Source: Mytilus edulis (taxonomy: Eukaryota; Mollusca; Bivalvia; Mytilida; Mytilidae). Taken from it: DNA of 64,000 nucleotides. The notes beneath the pieces are model-generated. The model was not told the DNA's origin. It did no database searches and saw only the letters and a list, made by a program, of their open reading frames with translations. The DNA lies in NCBI RefSeq assembly GCF_963676685.1, contig NC_092355.1, positions 72,321,176-72,385,175 on the forward strand, given 5' to 3'. Within the stretch, counting starts at the first letter, position 1. Every line of letters begins with the position of its first letter. Made by a program: the position numbers and the translations under genes. Shown here piece after piece: positions 45,556 to 54,713 of this stretch.

Positions 45556-47375
45556 TTATAAAGACTCACAATACTTGCGAAGTTCCATGAATTTCTCGTC
45601 TATATCATGTTTAGGTCCCGTATCTATGACAACCACGGACGGCTGAGTTCCTCACACAATCAGTCATTGAAAGAAGCCAAAAGAGTCACCCAGCTACGGT
45701 CCATGAATTCATTTACATTTCAGTTTGTTCTTTTAAGTTTTGTCACATTTTGTAATTATGTTTATATGTGAAGGCCGTATGCAGGGGCGGATCCAGCCAT
45801 TTTAAAAAGTGGGAGGGTTCCTAACCCAGGACAAAAAAAAAGGGGGGGGGTTCCAACATTATGTCCCCATTCAAATGTATTGATCGTCCCAAAAAAAGGG
45901 GGGTTCCAACCCCCGGAACCTCCCCCCCCCCCCCTGGATCCGCCATTGGTATGAGAACATGCATTGTCTTCTCCTAATCCTTCGATCTTTGGGGTATATA
46001 ATTAATCGAATGTTTGCCACTGTTGTCGCTGTATTAAATTGCTAGCATAATTTTGACCAGATTGGTCTCTTTATATATTTATATGTTACGATAAAAGAGA
46101 TTTTAGTTAAAGAGGGGACAGGAGGTCAGTAATACAAGGCAAACTAAATTTAAATAACCCTCCCAAATACTAAAGACTTTGATTATTATTCTGTATTTAA
46201 ATATATTTAGATTGCTTTAGTACGAATTAAACTTTTAAGTTTTCATCTGTGTTTTTATTAGAAATCAATTATAAAAACGTACAGATAAAAAAATGCTTTG
46301 TTTGGAATATCCAAAGCATTAAATCAATCTAAATTTAAGCATGATATAAGTCCCTTTTAAAGTGCAATAACAATTAAGATTTACAATCTTTGAAGTAGGT
46401 GAATCAAGTTAGTTTTTATAATAGAAATCTCACTTTTTCTTTAAATTGCGGAGTAAAACATTATAAAAGTGTAAGTATTGATAATTTAATTTACTTTAAT
46501 ATTGGATCTTCACAAAAACAGTACCGAGATCATTAAAAATAACTTTACTTCGCTCCGGCCGTTTGTATTGGTTTCAAGTGAAATTAGATAGTCACAATTT
46601 ATAAAATCTAAAGGTGCTGAATGACAAGACATTTTGTCTGTGTCATATTATGGTCTACCCATTATTCTCTATTCTTTATGATTTAGTACCAAATCGTGCT
46701 TTGTTATCTAATTGTTGGGTTATTTTTTTTCTATATCCATTACCATTTATAAAGGTCCGTTGTTTTCTATTCCGTAATCCCCACCCATACTCTCTGATAT
46801 AAACAACCTCCCACGAAATTTTGATCCAATTCCCCGTGGATGAGTTATGCCCCTTGGGTATATTCTCTCTATTCTATCCCGCTGATGAGGCGTTAAGAAA
46901 TGACCAAATCAATCTCTTCTACCAAACGATTATCCACGTTTATGCAAAATCTTGAAAAGTTACACAACAATGTACAGTATACCTTTGAAATTGAATTAAG
47001 TTAAACTCTTGTTTTTTGGCACTTTTTATAGCAAAATGTATTACTTCCTGTGGATTGAATGTATGGCATCTTGCACAGAGGTCAATGTTAACAGTGTAAG
47101 AAAAAAAAAACAACTCCATACCAACATATTAAGAGGATTGAGTTTGTGTTCAGTCAAATGTAAATGAAGGAGTTGTCGTTCTTGTGTCTAATTATGAAAT
47201 ATGCCGCATATTTTATAAACTCAATATTGTATTGTACGTTTTTTATTGTTGATAAAAGATGACACAAATGGAAGGGTTCAGGACTGAATAAATAAGAAAA
47301 ACACACCTGTCCCAAGTGATCAACTTCCTTAGCGGTTGTCTCTCGTAATATCTTGAGGTCTTTTCCCGTCAACAT
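45556..47375 (-). CDS. Hypothetical small protein, two-exon model, 51 residues
   Basis: Exon 1 (47307-47375) encodes 23 residues beginning MLTGKDLKILRE and ends at a good donor (cag|gtgtgt), phase 0. A phase-0 acceptor (ctcag|ccg) at 45642 opens a 28-residue exon (PSVVVIDTGPKHDIDEKFME...CESL) ending at TAA 45556-45558. The joined reading is compact and charged, with no signal peptide or membrane segment, and looks protein-like. I do not recognise the family. The splice pairing is my inference, the acceptor has a weak pyrimidine tract, and there may be more exons. The gene would be transcribed divergently from the ispE-like gene, with 349 bp between the two ATGs. The intron holds a family E element. 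Confidence 0.42.
45782..45948. mobile_element. Family E element (hAT-like MITE), 167 bp
   Basis: Termini 'caggggcggatccag' and 'ctggatccgccattg' are inverted repeats. The interior has G8-10 and C12-14 tracts with 'ggttccaac' on one side and 'ggttccaaccccc' on the other. Flanks share gtatg. The CAGNGGCGGATC-type ends recall hAT elements; the superfamily is inferred. Confidence 0.65.
45949..47306. other. No further gene recognised
   Basis: AT-rich sequence within the proposed intron. A reverse 'ggtctacccattattctctattctttatg' short-repeat remnant lies near 46650-46690. The frame at 46614-46802 has no motif. Confidence 0.4.
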
Positions 47376-47724
47376 AATTGGTAATGACGAATATATTTTT
47401 TTATAACAGCTGAGCCACTTTGAAAGAAAACAAATATCTAGTTTGCCAAACGCAAATTATTAAGGCAACACTCAAATATAATAAGCATGATAAGGTAACC
47501 AAAATGAACATAGTTGAATGTTAGTTATAATGGTTACTCTTTTCACTAAATCAAAAATTAAACATGATATGTGTGTATTGTGACATGCTCGATCTTTAAA
47601 TAGTGTTTTGAAATGCTATACGTTCATTGCATATTAGATAAAAATAATTTTCATATATACATTCATACATGCACAATGGTCTAAAAATATGTTTGGTTTT
47701 CCAGGTATTTGAATTCATTTCCTT

Positions 47725-48531
47725 ATGGCTAAATTTAGTATGAAGTCACCAGCAAAAATCAATATATTCCTTAAAGTGACTGGCACAAGAGGATCGTACC
47801 ACGAAATATTATCAAGATTTATTCGGTTACCAAATTTGTACGATCAAATTTGTTTTGAATCTGAAATATGTCGAGAATTAACAATTGAGGGCAACTTCTC
47901 GTGTACACGAGAAAACAACAGTATTTACAGAGCATACGTTGCTCTTTTAAAGAGAATTTCCGAACCACAAAAAGTTAAAACATTTTTCAAAAATCACAAA
48001 ATAGTAGTCGATAAGCACATCCCTGAGTGTGGTGGCCTTGGTGGAGGTCCCTCAAACGCTGCAACGTTTCTGCGCATGACAAATGACATTTGTCGTCTTG
48101 GCCTTTCCAAAGACGAACTAGCAAGCATCGGTTCTTTTATAGGGGCGGATGTTTCATTTTTCATTTATGATATCGAAAGTGCCAATGTAAAAGGCATAGG
48201 AGAAGTTGTGGAAGAATTTAATGATGATGTCCCAAAACTTTACATATGCACACCTAAAATCAATTGCAACACTGCCAAAGTTTATGCGCATTTCCGTCAG
48301 TTTTGTTATAATCCGGATGTGACGTCGTTTTACACAGAGTTAGCAGACGTGAAGAGTTCAGACATCTTACTGTCGTTACCGTTTAAAGAAGCAAACGATT
48401 TGTGTGAGCCTACACTTGCACTTTACCCAGAGATGGAAAATTATTTAAAAAATGAGTGGTTCATGAGTGGAAGTGGTAGTACTGTGTTCTGTATTGACAA
48501 CAATGAAACAAATAAGTGTGCAGAGATGTGA
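47725..48531 (+). CDS. ispE: 4-diphosphocytidyl-2-C-methyl-D-erythritol kinase (IspE)-like, bacterial type
   Basis: An uninterrupted 268-residue GHMP-kinase frame. In bacteria IspE phosphorylates CDP-methylerythritol with ATP in the MEP isoprenoid pathway. Visible: N-terminal SPAKINIFLKVTG with the catalytic Lys (K11), the Gly-rich ATP loop GGLGGGPSNAA (103-113), GADVSFF with the catalytic Asp (D142), and the C-terminal SGSGS (248-252). The ATG is fixed by an in-frame TGA at 47710. Length, the RGSYHEILSRF block and the EWFMSGSGS ending are those of epsilonproteobacterial (Campylobacterota) IspE rather than of E. coli or plant enzymes. Oddity: Pro109 replaces the first Ser of the usual GGGSS loop. 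'ggttttccag' at 47694-47703 resembles a splice acceptor just 5' of the ATG, suggesting a eukaryotic 5' UTR intron. Neighbours are mussel repeats and host genes, not other MEP or bacterial genes. Animals lack the MEP pathway, so the present role is unknown. Confidence 0.88.
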   Translation: MAKFSMKSPAKINIFLKVTGTRGSYHEILSRFIRLPNLYDQICFESEICRELTIEGNFSCTRENNSIYRAYVALLKRISEPQKVKTFFKNHKIVVDKHIPECGGLGGGPSNAATFLRMTNDICRLGLSKDELASIGSFIGADVSFFIYDIESANVKGIGEVVEEFNDDVPKLYICTPKINCNTAKVYAHFRQFCYNPDVTSFYTELADVKSSDILLSLPFKEANDLCEPTLALYPEMENYLKNEWFMSGSGSTVFCIDNNETNKCAEM

Positions 48532-48875
48532 ACTATTTTTCCTGTTTCTGTACTGGCCTTGTTTTAATTAAAACATTCCAAAATGTATACGCAGATTACT
48601 TATATACTTTTGTGTATTTTTCGTGTGAAATTGAAAATATACAGAAACCTAAAGATTCAACAACTCATGTTCAACGAATAACAAAGGGTGAACTCAACTA
48701 CAACTAGTATTGACCAAACGTTTAAATGCACAGTTTATGGTTTTCTCTGAAATAACGTTGCTAGGTTTATGTTGGATTGTATTTATATTAGTACTTTGAT
48801 TAAGATGATCTCTTTTGTTAAAATGTGAATTGAATTTCGCCGGTCAAGCAAGATATTATAGAACTAAAAATAAAA
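48532..48875. other. Downstream flank of the ispE-like gene
   Basis: AT-rich, no bacterial continuation recognised. The first AATAAA after the stop is near 48869 ('aaaaataaaagaaac'), at the edge of the PLE fragment. Confidence 0.4.
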
Positions 48876-48879
48876 GAAA

Positions 48880-49080
48880 CAACAGACACGGCTCCCTCCG
48901 CCTACTTTTTTTTTTAAACATGTACCTCGAATTTGACATAAGCGGTCATCTCAGTACTAGAATCTATGACAAACGAATTAATTTTAATTTTGAAATTATC
49001 AATTTCCTCCATCATAATAGCAATCACATACTTCACCTGCATATGGGATATGCATTTCTCAAGTCTTTCGGTTTTCAAAA
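48880..49080 (+). pseudogene. Degenerate PLE reverse-transcriptase fragment
   Basis: The reading (with one small shift at the T10 run) gives TDTAPSA, then YLEFDISGHLSTRIYDKR and FEIINF, then HMGYAFLKSFGF. This parallels the TDTVKSASYLDLHLEID..LKTKLYDKR..PIVNF..AYGVYISQLVRY region of the PLE at 11150-11330. Both ends are lost, and a family B copy follows directly. Confidence 0.65.
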
Positions 49081-49082
49081 TC

Positions 49083-49280
49083 ACAACTCCCAGGAAAATC
49101 AAAAACAGAAAGTCCCTAATCAAATGGCAAAATCATAAGCTAAAACACATCAAGTATATGGATAACAACTGTTATATTCCTGATTTGGTACAGACATTTT
49201 CTTATGTAGAAAATGGTGAATTAATGCTGGGTTTATTGCTAGCTAAACCTCCTACTTGTATGACAGTCGTGCCAATAGCA
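49083..49280 (-). repeat. Family B repeat
   Basis: 'aactcccaggaaaatcaaaaacagaaagtccctaatcaaatggcaaaatcat' through 'acctcctacttgtatgacagtcg'. Reverse orientation. Confidence 0.75.
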
Positions 49281-49890
49281 TGTAGATGCTACTCAGACTT
49301 TATAAAACGTCAACAGTGTCTGAGCAGTAAGACGATGAACCAGGGTTATCCAAAAGTACGTCTCGGCCTTAAAAAAAAGAAGGATCATCGGAAAATATTA
49401 AGAGCTAGTTGATAAATATTCCATACCGACTTCACAATTGATATACGATGATCTCAACGTACAGATTCTAGGTTCTTACGTTGTTCATCATCGTAATAAC
49501 ATGCTATAGAGTTCTTTTAGTTGTCTTTGGCAATTATTACCGGTTTGTTTAAAATAAGGACACGTGGTGTAATTTCCAGTGAGTATATGCAAACAATTAT
49601 AAGCAACCATAGGCCTTTAACAATGAGAAAACTAATACCGTATGGTCAGCAATAAAAGGTCCCGACATGCATTATAGAAAACTATTCAATTAAGAAATTC
49701 ATGGCATAATTCAATTAAAACGAATGTGACAAATATGAACAAGGAGTTAGGTCCATTGTTTGTAATATCCTTTCGGCGGGGTTAGGTACTTATGCATCCC
49801 GCGAATTTACTGTTGTGCTGAAGACATTTTTTGTTTTCTTGTCTTTTATTCTTGCTGATGTGCTTTGTCTATATGCCATTTGTTGTCAAT
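49281..49890. other. No gene recognised
   Basis: Holds a short reverse family A piece at about 49557-49645 ('acaattataagcaaccataggcctttaacaatgag'). Nothing else is supported. Confidence 0.45.
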
Positions 49891-49892
49891 AT

Positions 49893-50225
49893 AATTTCAT
49901 TCGACTATCATACAAGAGAGAGGTTTAGCTATGAAACCAGGTTTTATCCACGATTTTCAACATATGGAAATGCCTGAACCAAATCAAGAATATGACAGTT
50001 GTTTTCCATCCGTTTGATATGTTTGAATTTTGTCATTTGATGAGGGTCTTTCCGATTTGTATTTTCCTCGGAGTTCGATATTATTGCAATCTAATTAAAA
50101 TTAAATATCTCACTCGCTCATTTTTTAATGCCTGGTCGCTGCCCACATTAAAAAATGAGCGAGTGAGACATTTAATTTTAATTAGATTGCTATTATTGTT
50201 ACTTTACTTTTTATAGATAACAATT
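49893..50225 (+). repeat. Family B repeat interrupted by a hairpin MITE
   Basis: The family B body (49893-50078) ends 'ttttcctcggagttcgatattatt', is broken by the element at 50086-50190, and resumes as 'tattattgttactttacttttta'. Confidence 0.75.
50086..50190. mobile_element. 105-bp hairpin MITE with 7-bp target duplication
   Basis: Arms of about 45 bp start 'gcaatctaattaaaattaaa' and include 'tctcactcgctcattttttaatg' and its complement, around a 15-bp loop. The direct repeat tattatt flanks it at 50079-50085 and 50191-50197. Confidence 0.85.
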
Positions 50226-50600
50226 AAGCGCCAGTTTGTGAAAAGTAATAGAAGTTTCTTGTATAAATATACTATATAATATCATATATTAAAAATGAAA
50301 CAGTTGTCCCCTAGCATATATGTAAACGATTAAACATATTGAACCGATACTTTTAAACGTACTACAGCTACCATAACCTAATAGATTTATAATTAAGTTA
50401 TAGTACTTATTAACGATCTTTAATTAGATATGCACTGGATTGTTCCGTATTGTTAAAGTATTAAATGGCGTGTAATTCGGGTAAGTCGCTCTATACTATG
50501 TTTATTATTAACTCAAGACGATATCGTTTATTTTCTCTTTTGATTATCACATTTACTGCATAAATTTACTGTAGTACTGATATAGCGGGGGTCTATTATT
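50226..50600. other. AT-rich, no gene recognised
   Basis: No exon or repeat boundary supported. Confidence 0.4.
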
Positions 50601-50614
50601 CCGTAAACATTTAT

Positions 50615-50775
50615 TTTTCACCCCTTTTTTCTCTAATCTTTAAAAAATTAACCCCTTTTTTCTCTAATTTTCAAAAAATTAACCCCTTTTTTCTCTAATC
50701 TTCATTTTTTTGCCTGTAATTCTCTAATCTTCATTTTGTAAGGGCATTATTCTTTAATCATTTAACCCCATCCAA
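50615..50775. repeat. ~33-bp tandem repeat 'ttaaccccttttttctctaat'
   Basis: Three good units ('accccttttttctctaatctttaaaaaatta') followed by diverged units with 'ttctctaatcttcattttt'. Confidence 0.85.
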
Positions 50776-50809
50776 ACCCTCTTATATACTTTTATAAATC
50801 GTAACATGT

Positions 50810-51245
50810 TTTTAGAGTTGTCTCATTGGCAATTATACCACAACTTCTTATATCTATTTCATAAACAAAGTTTGAGGTTAGCCTATGACTACTAGTTTTT
50901 ACAGTTTGTTCTTACATTGTATGTTGTGCTTTTACACCACTGTCGCAGATAAGCTTACACACATTTTTAACTCCGCGCCACAATCTTTATGTGCCTGTCC
51001 CAAATCAGGAACCGATAGTTCAGTGGTCGTTGTAGGATAATGTCTCTCGTATTTGTTTTTCCTCAATTTTCTTGTGACTTTTTCGTTTGAATTGTTTCAC
51101 ATTTTTCAGGCAAGGGCTTTTTAATGTCGACTATACGGTATGGAATTTCTTATGTTTGAAGGCCTAAAGATTGCCTATGATTGCTTACACCCACTGCATT
51201 TGAATTCTTGTGGATTATTATCTCCTTGTCAATTATACCACACCA
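50810..51245 (+). repeat. Family A repeats, diverged
   Basis: A tail 'gagttgtctcattggcaattataccacaacttcttatat' at 50816-50855 is followed by a second, longer copy ('cactgtcgcagataagc', 'ctgtcccaaatcaggaacc', 'cgactatacggtatggaatttc', 'ccttgtcaattataccacacc'). Confidence 0.65.
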
Positions 51246-51535
51246 CCTTATTGATATAACACTTAGGACCAGATGAGAGTTTAAGAACCGGACATTCATC
51301 TTCCTGCGCTTTCAAATATTCGGCTTTACACGTTCTTATAACGGTTAATCCAAAAAAGTCAACCGGATGCATGAAACGTAACTTATCAGATGGAATTTTT
51401 TTAATGCAGACGACAAAATACTTTCAATTCTTTATTTTATTCTTAACCATGTTAACTCATATGCGTGTATATCAGTTTAATTTTTACAGATTTTAGACAT
51501 GTACCCTTATTCATATGTAAGAGACAGGACTACTC

Positions 51536-51862
51536 ATGACCATACAATTTACTAAAACAATATCAACAGTGCCTAACAACTACAATATTTGGAAATACTA
51601 TACCTGTCCTATTGAGAATTTTCGTGGAGTATTAGAAACTCAAAGTGGAAATAATCAATACTTCAACAATTTGAATTTAACATCCGGGGAATGGCTAGAT
51701 AAGCTTGCACCTGATGGTGAACATAACATCCAAAGTTTATCTGAAAGCGAGACCAACCCTAGTGAAGCTTCCTCCGATTTAGAACCAGATACATATACCG
51801 GAGAAGACGACGTTGAAGTAGACAATGGAAGACCTGAGAATCTGAACTTGAAATTAGAAAAG
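51536..51862 (+). CDS. Probable 5' coding exon of the Mab-21/cGAS-like gene
   Basis: A 109-codon frame starts at an ATG and ends at a strong donor (aaaag|gtatgt), phase 0. The C-terminal half is acidic and low in hydrophobics (SESETNPSEASSDLEPDT..EDDVEVD), like a disordered N-terminal extension. Splicing to a phase-0 acceptor at 54713 (aatag|att) would read ...NLKLEK-ISDERYRQDLSDQ into the nucleotidyltransferase exon. The linkage is inferred from phase, orientation and spacing only. The acceptor is weak and another exon could lie between. I found no known domain in this piece. Confidence 0.5.
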
Positions 51863-52025
51863 GTATGTAAAAGTAGAAAAATGCGACACCTATCCTATTC
51901 AAAAAGTAGATAAAGCTTGCTGTTTTCAGTTAATCAAACAATAACATCGAAGTAAAATGTTATATGATTTAAATTTAATATTTGAAAAAGGACTATCTTA
52001 AAAGTTCGGCAAATGACAGATCTAT

Positions 52026-52090
52026 TTAAAAGAGGGACGAAAGATACCAGAGGGACAGTCAAACTCATAGATTGAAAATAAGTAGGCGTC
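52026..52090 (-). repeat. Naiad PLE tail fragment
   Basis: 'aaaagagggacgaaagataccagagggacagtcaaactcatagattgaaaataa' is the complement of the element's last 60 bases (11770-11835). Confidence 0.75.
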
Positions 52091-52311
52091 AAATGTGTGC
52101 TGCAAATAGTTCACTACTAGTAGCTTGATTTTTATGCTATTCACTATTCATTTGTTTATCATGTTTATATGCCATTTTGTGTATCTTTGCTGGAACAGTT
52201 TTTTTGTTTTGATATCGGTTAAGATTATATTACAACGTTAACAGCTGTACCACAACTTTTGACGTTTTTACCTTGTACGCCTGTTTGTTTTCCTTTCACA
52301 TCGTTGTCAAT

Positions 52312-52455
52312 ATAATGAAATTCTATGCGACCGTCATACAAGTGTGAGATTTAGCTAGCTTTAAAGCAGGTTCAATTCACCATTTTCTACTAAGGGAAAT
52401 GCCTGTACAAAGTCAGAATTATGACAATTGCTTTCCATTCGTTTGATGGTGCACG
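52312..52455 (+). repeat. Family B fragment
   Basis: 'aatgaaattctatgcgaccgtcatacaagtgtgagatttagcta', 'cctgtacaaagtcagaattatgacaattgctttccattcg'. Truncated at its 3' end. Confidence 0.7.
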
Positions 52456-52605
52456 TTCTTAGATGGTGTTTAGTTACACCTAATAAATAGTAAAAAAATA
52501 AGATCGACGTGTTTACAAAAATAGAACATAAATGATAGAAACTTATTTCACTTTTGTTTTCAAGTGTTTCAAGTACTTTTTTGGTATTTCCCTATTCATA
52601 ACAAA

Positions 52606-53052
52606 TATAAAAAAAGAAGATGTGGTATGATTGCCAATGAGACAACTCTCCACAAGGGTCCACAGAAATGAACAACTATAGGTCACTGTTCGGCCCTCAA
52701 CAATGAGCAAACACCATACCGCATAGCCAATTATAAAAGTATCCGAAATGACAAATGCAAAAACGAGAAAAAAATAGGCCTTTATGTACAACACATCGAA
52801 AAACACATTTGTAAAACACCCATAACTGACAACCACTGAATTACAGGTTCCTGCGTTGGGACATGCACATACATACAGAAAGTAGGTTAAGCATGTGAGC
52901 AGGATTCAAGCCCTGCTCTGACCTGGAACACTGTTGTGACAGTACAACATATATACGAACTATACAAATCCGTTGAAAAAAGGCTTAGCCTTAACTCATC
53001 AGATGGATATATATAGAAATACATCCTTCAAAAACAGAGTGGACGTGAAGCA
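52606..53052 (-). repeat. Family A repeat, near full length, reverse
   Basis: Runs from 'aaagaagatgtggtatgattgccaatgagac' to 'acttaactcatcagatggatat..cagagtggacgtg'. The 97-residue minus frame at 52543-52836 overlaps it and matches frames in other copies, so it is not counted as a host gene. Confidence 0.8.
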
Positions 53053-53447
53053 TGCTTGAACTTCATTTTTAATAAACGATGTGTAAAGGAAATGCATTAT
53101 TAATGTAAAATGAAAATAGTATTGAAATGGAAATTTTTGTCACAAACACTTGTGAAAATTGTTAACAGGAAATCAAGAATAATAGATAAATTTTAGAAAA
53201 TGAGTCTTAGGAAAAAGGTATTATTCTCAAACGAGGATAGTTACATCTTTTAATTAATTTAAAAAGATTCGATACAAATTTAAAACAGACTGGTATAATA
53301 TATATTATAATGTCAAATACAATTACTACAATTTATAAGATAAATTAGGCAATGAGTTGGTCACTTTTTAAAGCGAATTAAAAAAAAACTGATATTGGAA
53401 AAAGATATGAGACAGTCTGACGAGTAAGACTATTCAGAAAGAAAGAA

Positions 53448-53532
53448 ATTTTATATGTTACACTTTAACATCATTACTGAAACATAAATAATTTATGTTT
53501 CAGTAATGATGTTAAAGTGTAACATATAAAAT
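53448..53532. mobile_element. Perfect 41-bp-arm hairpin, 85 bp
   Basis: 'attttatatgttacacttta' starts the left arm, and its exact complement ends the right arm at 53532. The loop is only 3 bases (taa). No clean target duplication was seen. It is either a small MITE or a recent inverted duplication. Confidence 0.85.
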
Positions 53533-54713
53533 CTAAATTTTTCAACAAAATGTTGGGCAAATAGTGTAATATAGATTTATGACGAATGGCCCAATACGTA
53601 GTTTAACTTAAATGTTTTGTATCTGAAATTATTACATCATATTTTTGTAGTAGTTCAATGTATTTAGTTTAATAAGAAAAAAAAAAACGAAATGATATGG
53701 AAGCACCTGCATTGGAAAATGTATTTCATCGAAGTATGATTAAAAATTGTGATACATGTTTTGTTAGTTACGAATTAAATAAAATATTTGAAGTACTATA
53801 TTCGTTTTTAAATTAACATACTAGGTGCTAGGATAATGTTGCTCCATGTTGAGGGCCTCACCGTGACTATGTGTGAATGTATTTTTTTACTCCACCTATT
53901 CTTGGTCCTCCCTCATTCCTATCCACGGTAATGGTTTCAGTTCAAATCTTTTCATGAAAGCAGGATACATATACTTGAGTATAAACATCATACAGACCGT
54001 ACTGCAGTGGACGCTGAAATTTTGGATACACCAAATCAGGCAATTTATATCTGAGAAACTGGCTACTAATGCCCCCAAATTTAGAACTAATTCATACATT
54101 AAGTATTATTAAAAATTATCAGTAAATTGTGTGTTCAATAAGGATCACAAGTACTTCAACTTTCATTTGATAATTTAACATTAACCCTTATGCATAGGAA
54201 CAAATTTGTTTTAAATATGTACTACTTTTCAGTATGTTCTTTTTTTCACCGTGGGCCAATTAGTTGGTGTTACATCTTACAAAGTCTTCTAAATTATTTT
54301 TGAAAAGAATTCTGCTCCATCCAGTGCCTGGGTCTTTTTGCAGTGAGGTGAGAGGTTTCTTTTGCTCCGTCTTGAAGGCTTCATTGTGACTTTGGGTTTA
54401 AGAACATCAATAAAATCGCATTTCCTATACTTTTTGTGTAAGTGAAATTTGGATCTTTTCTTTTTCTTGTGATATTTGCATAATTGAAAAGCCACAAAGT
54501 TGTCGTTCGGTATTTTTGTAATCAAACTTTTTAAATACAAGGACATTGTTTAATAAGCATAGTCTAATTTAATTTGTGTATGCTGAGTTAAGTGGTATAG
54601 TAACACAAATATAATTGCAAAAATAGTTTTGTAACATCATTCTTCTTGCTTAGATTGTTAAAATTGGTGAAATGAATAAAAAACATTTAAAAGGTATTAC
54701 ATACATTTAATAG
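53533..54713. other. Intronic region upstream of the nucleotidyltransferase exon
   Basis: The Lys-rich 85-residue minus frame at 54289-54546 (KKKKRSKFHLHKK, then KRNLSPHCKK) has no recognised family or clear splice context. It could be part of an antisense gene but I do not call it. Confidence 0.4.

Noticed and set aside
47154-47375. MLTGKDLKIL frame as first exon of BLOC1S5
   Set aside because: Its donor is phase 0, whereas the BLOC1S5 second exon needs a phase-1 partner. A better first exon with the right phase lies at 43860-43884.
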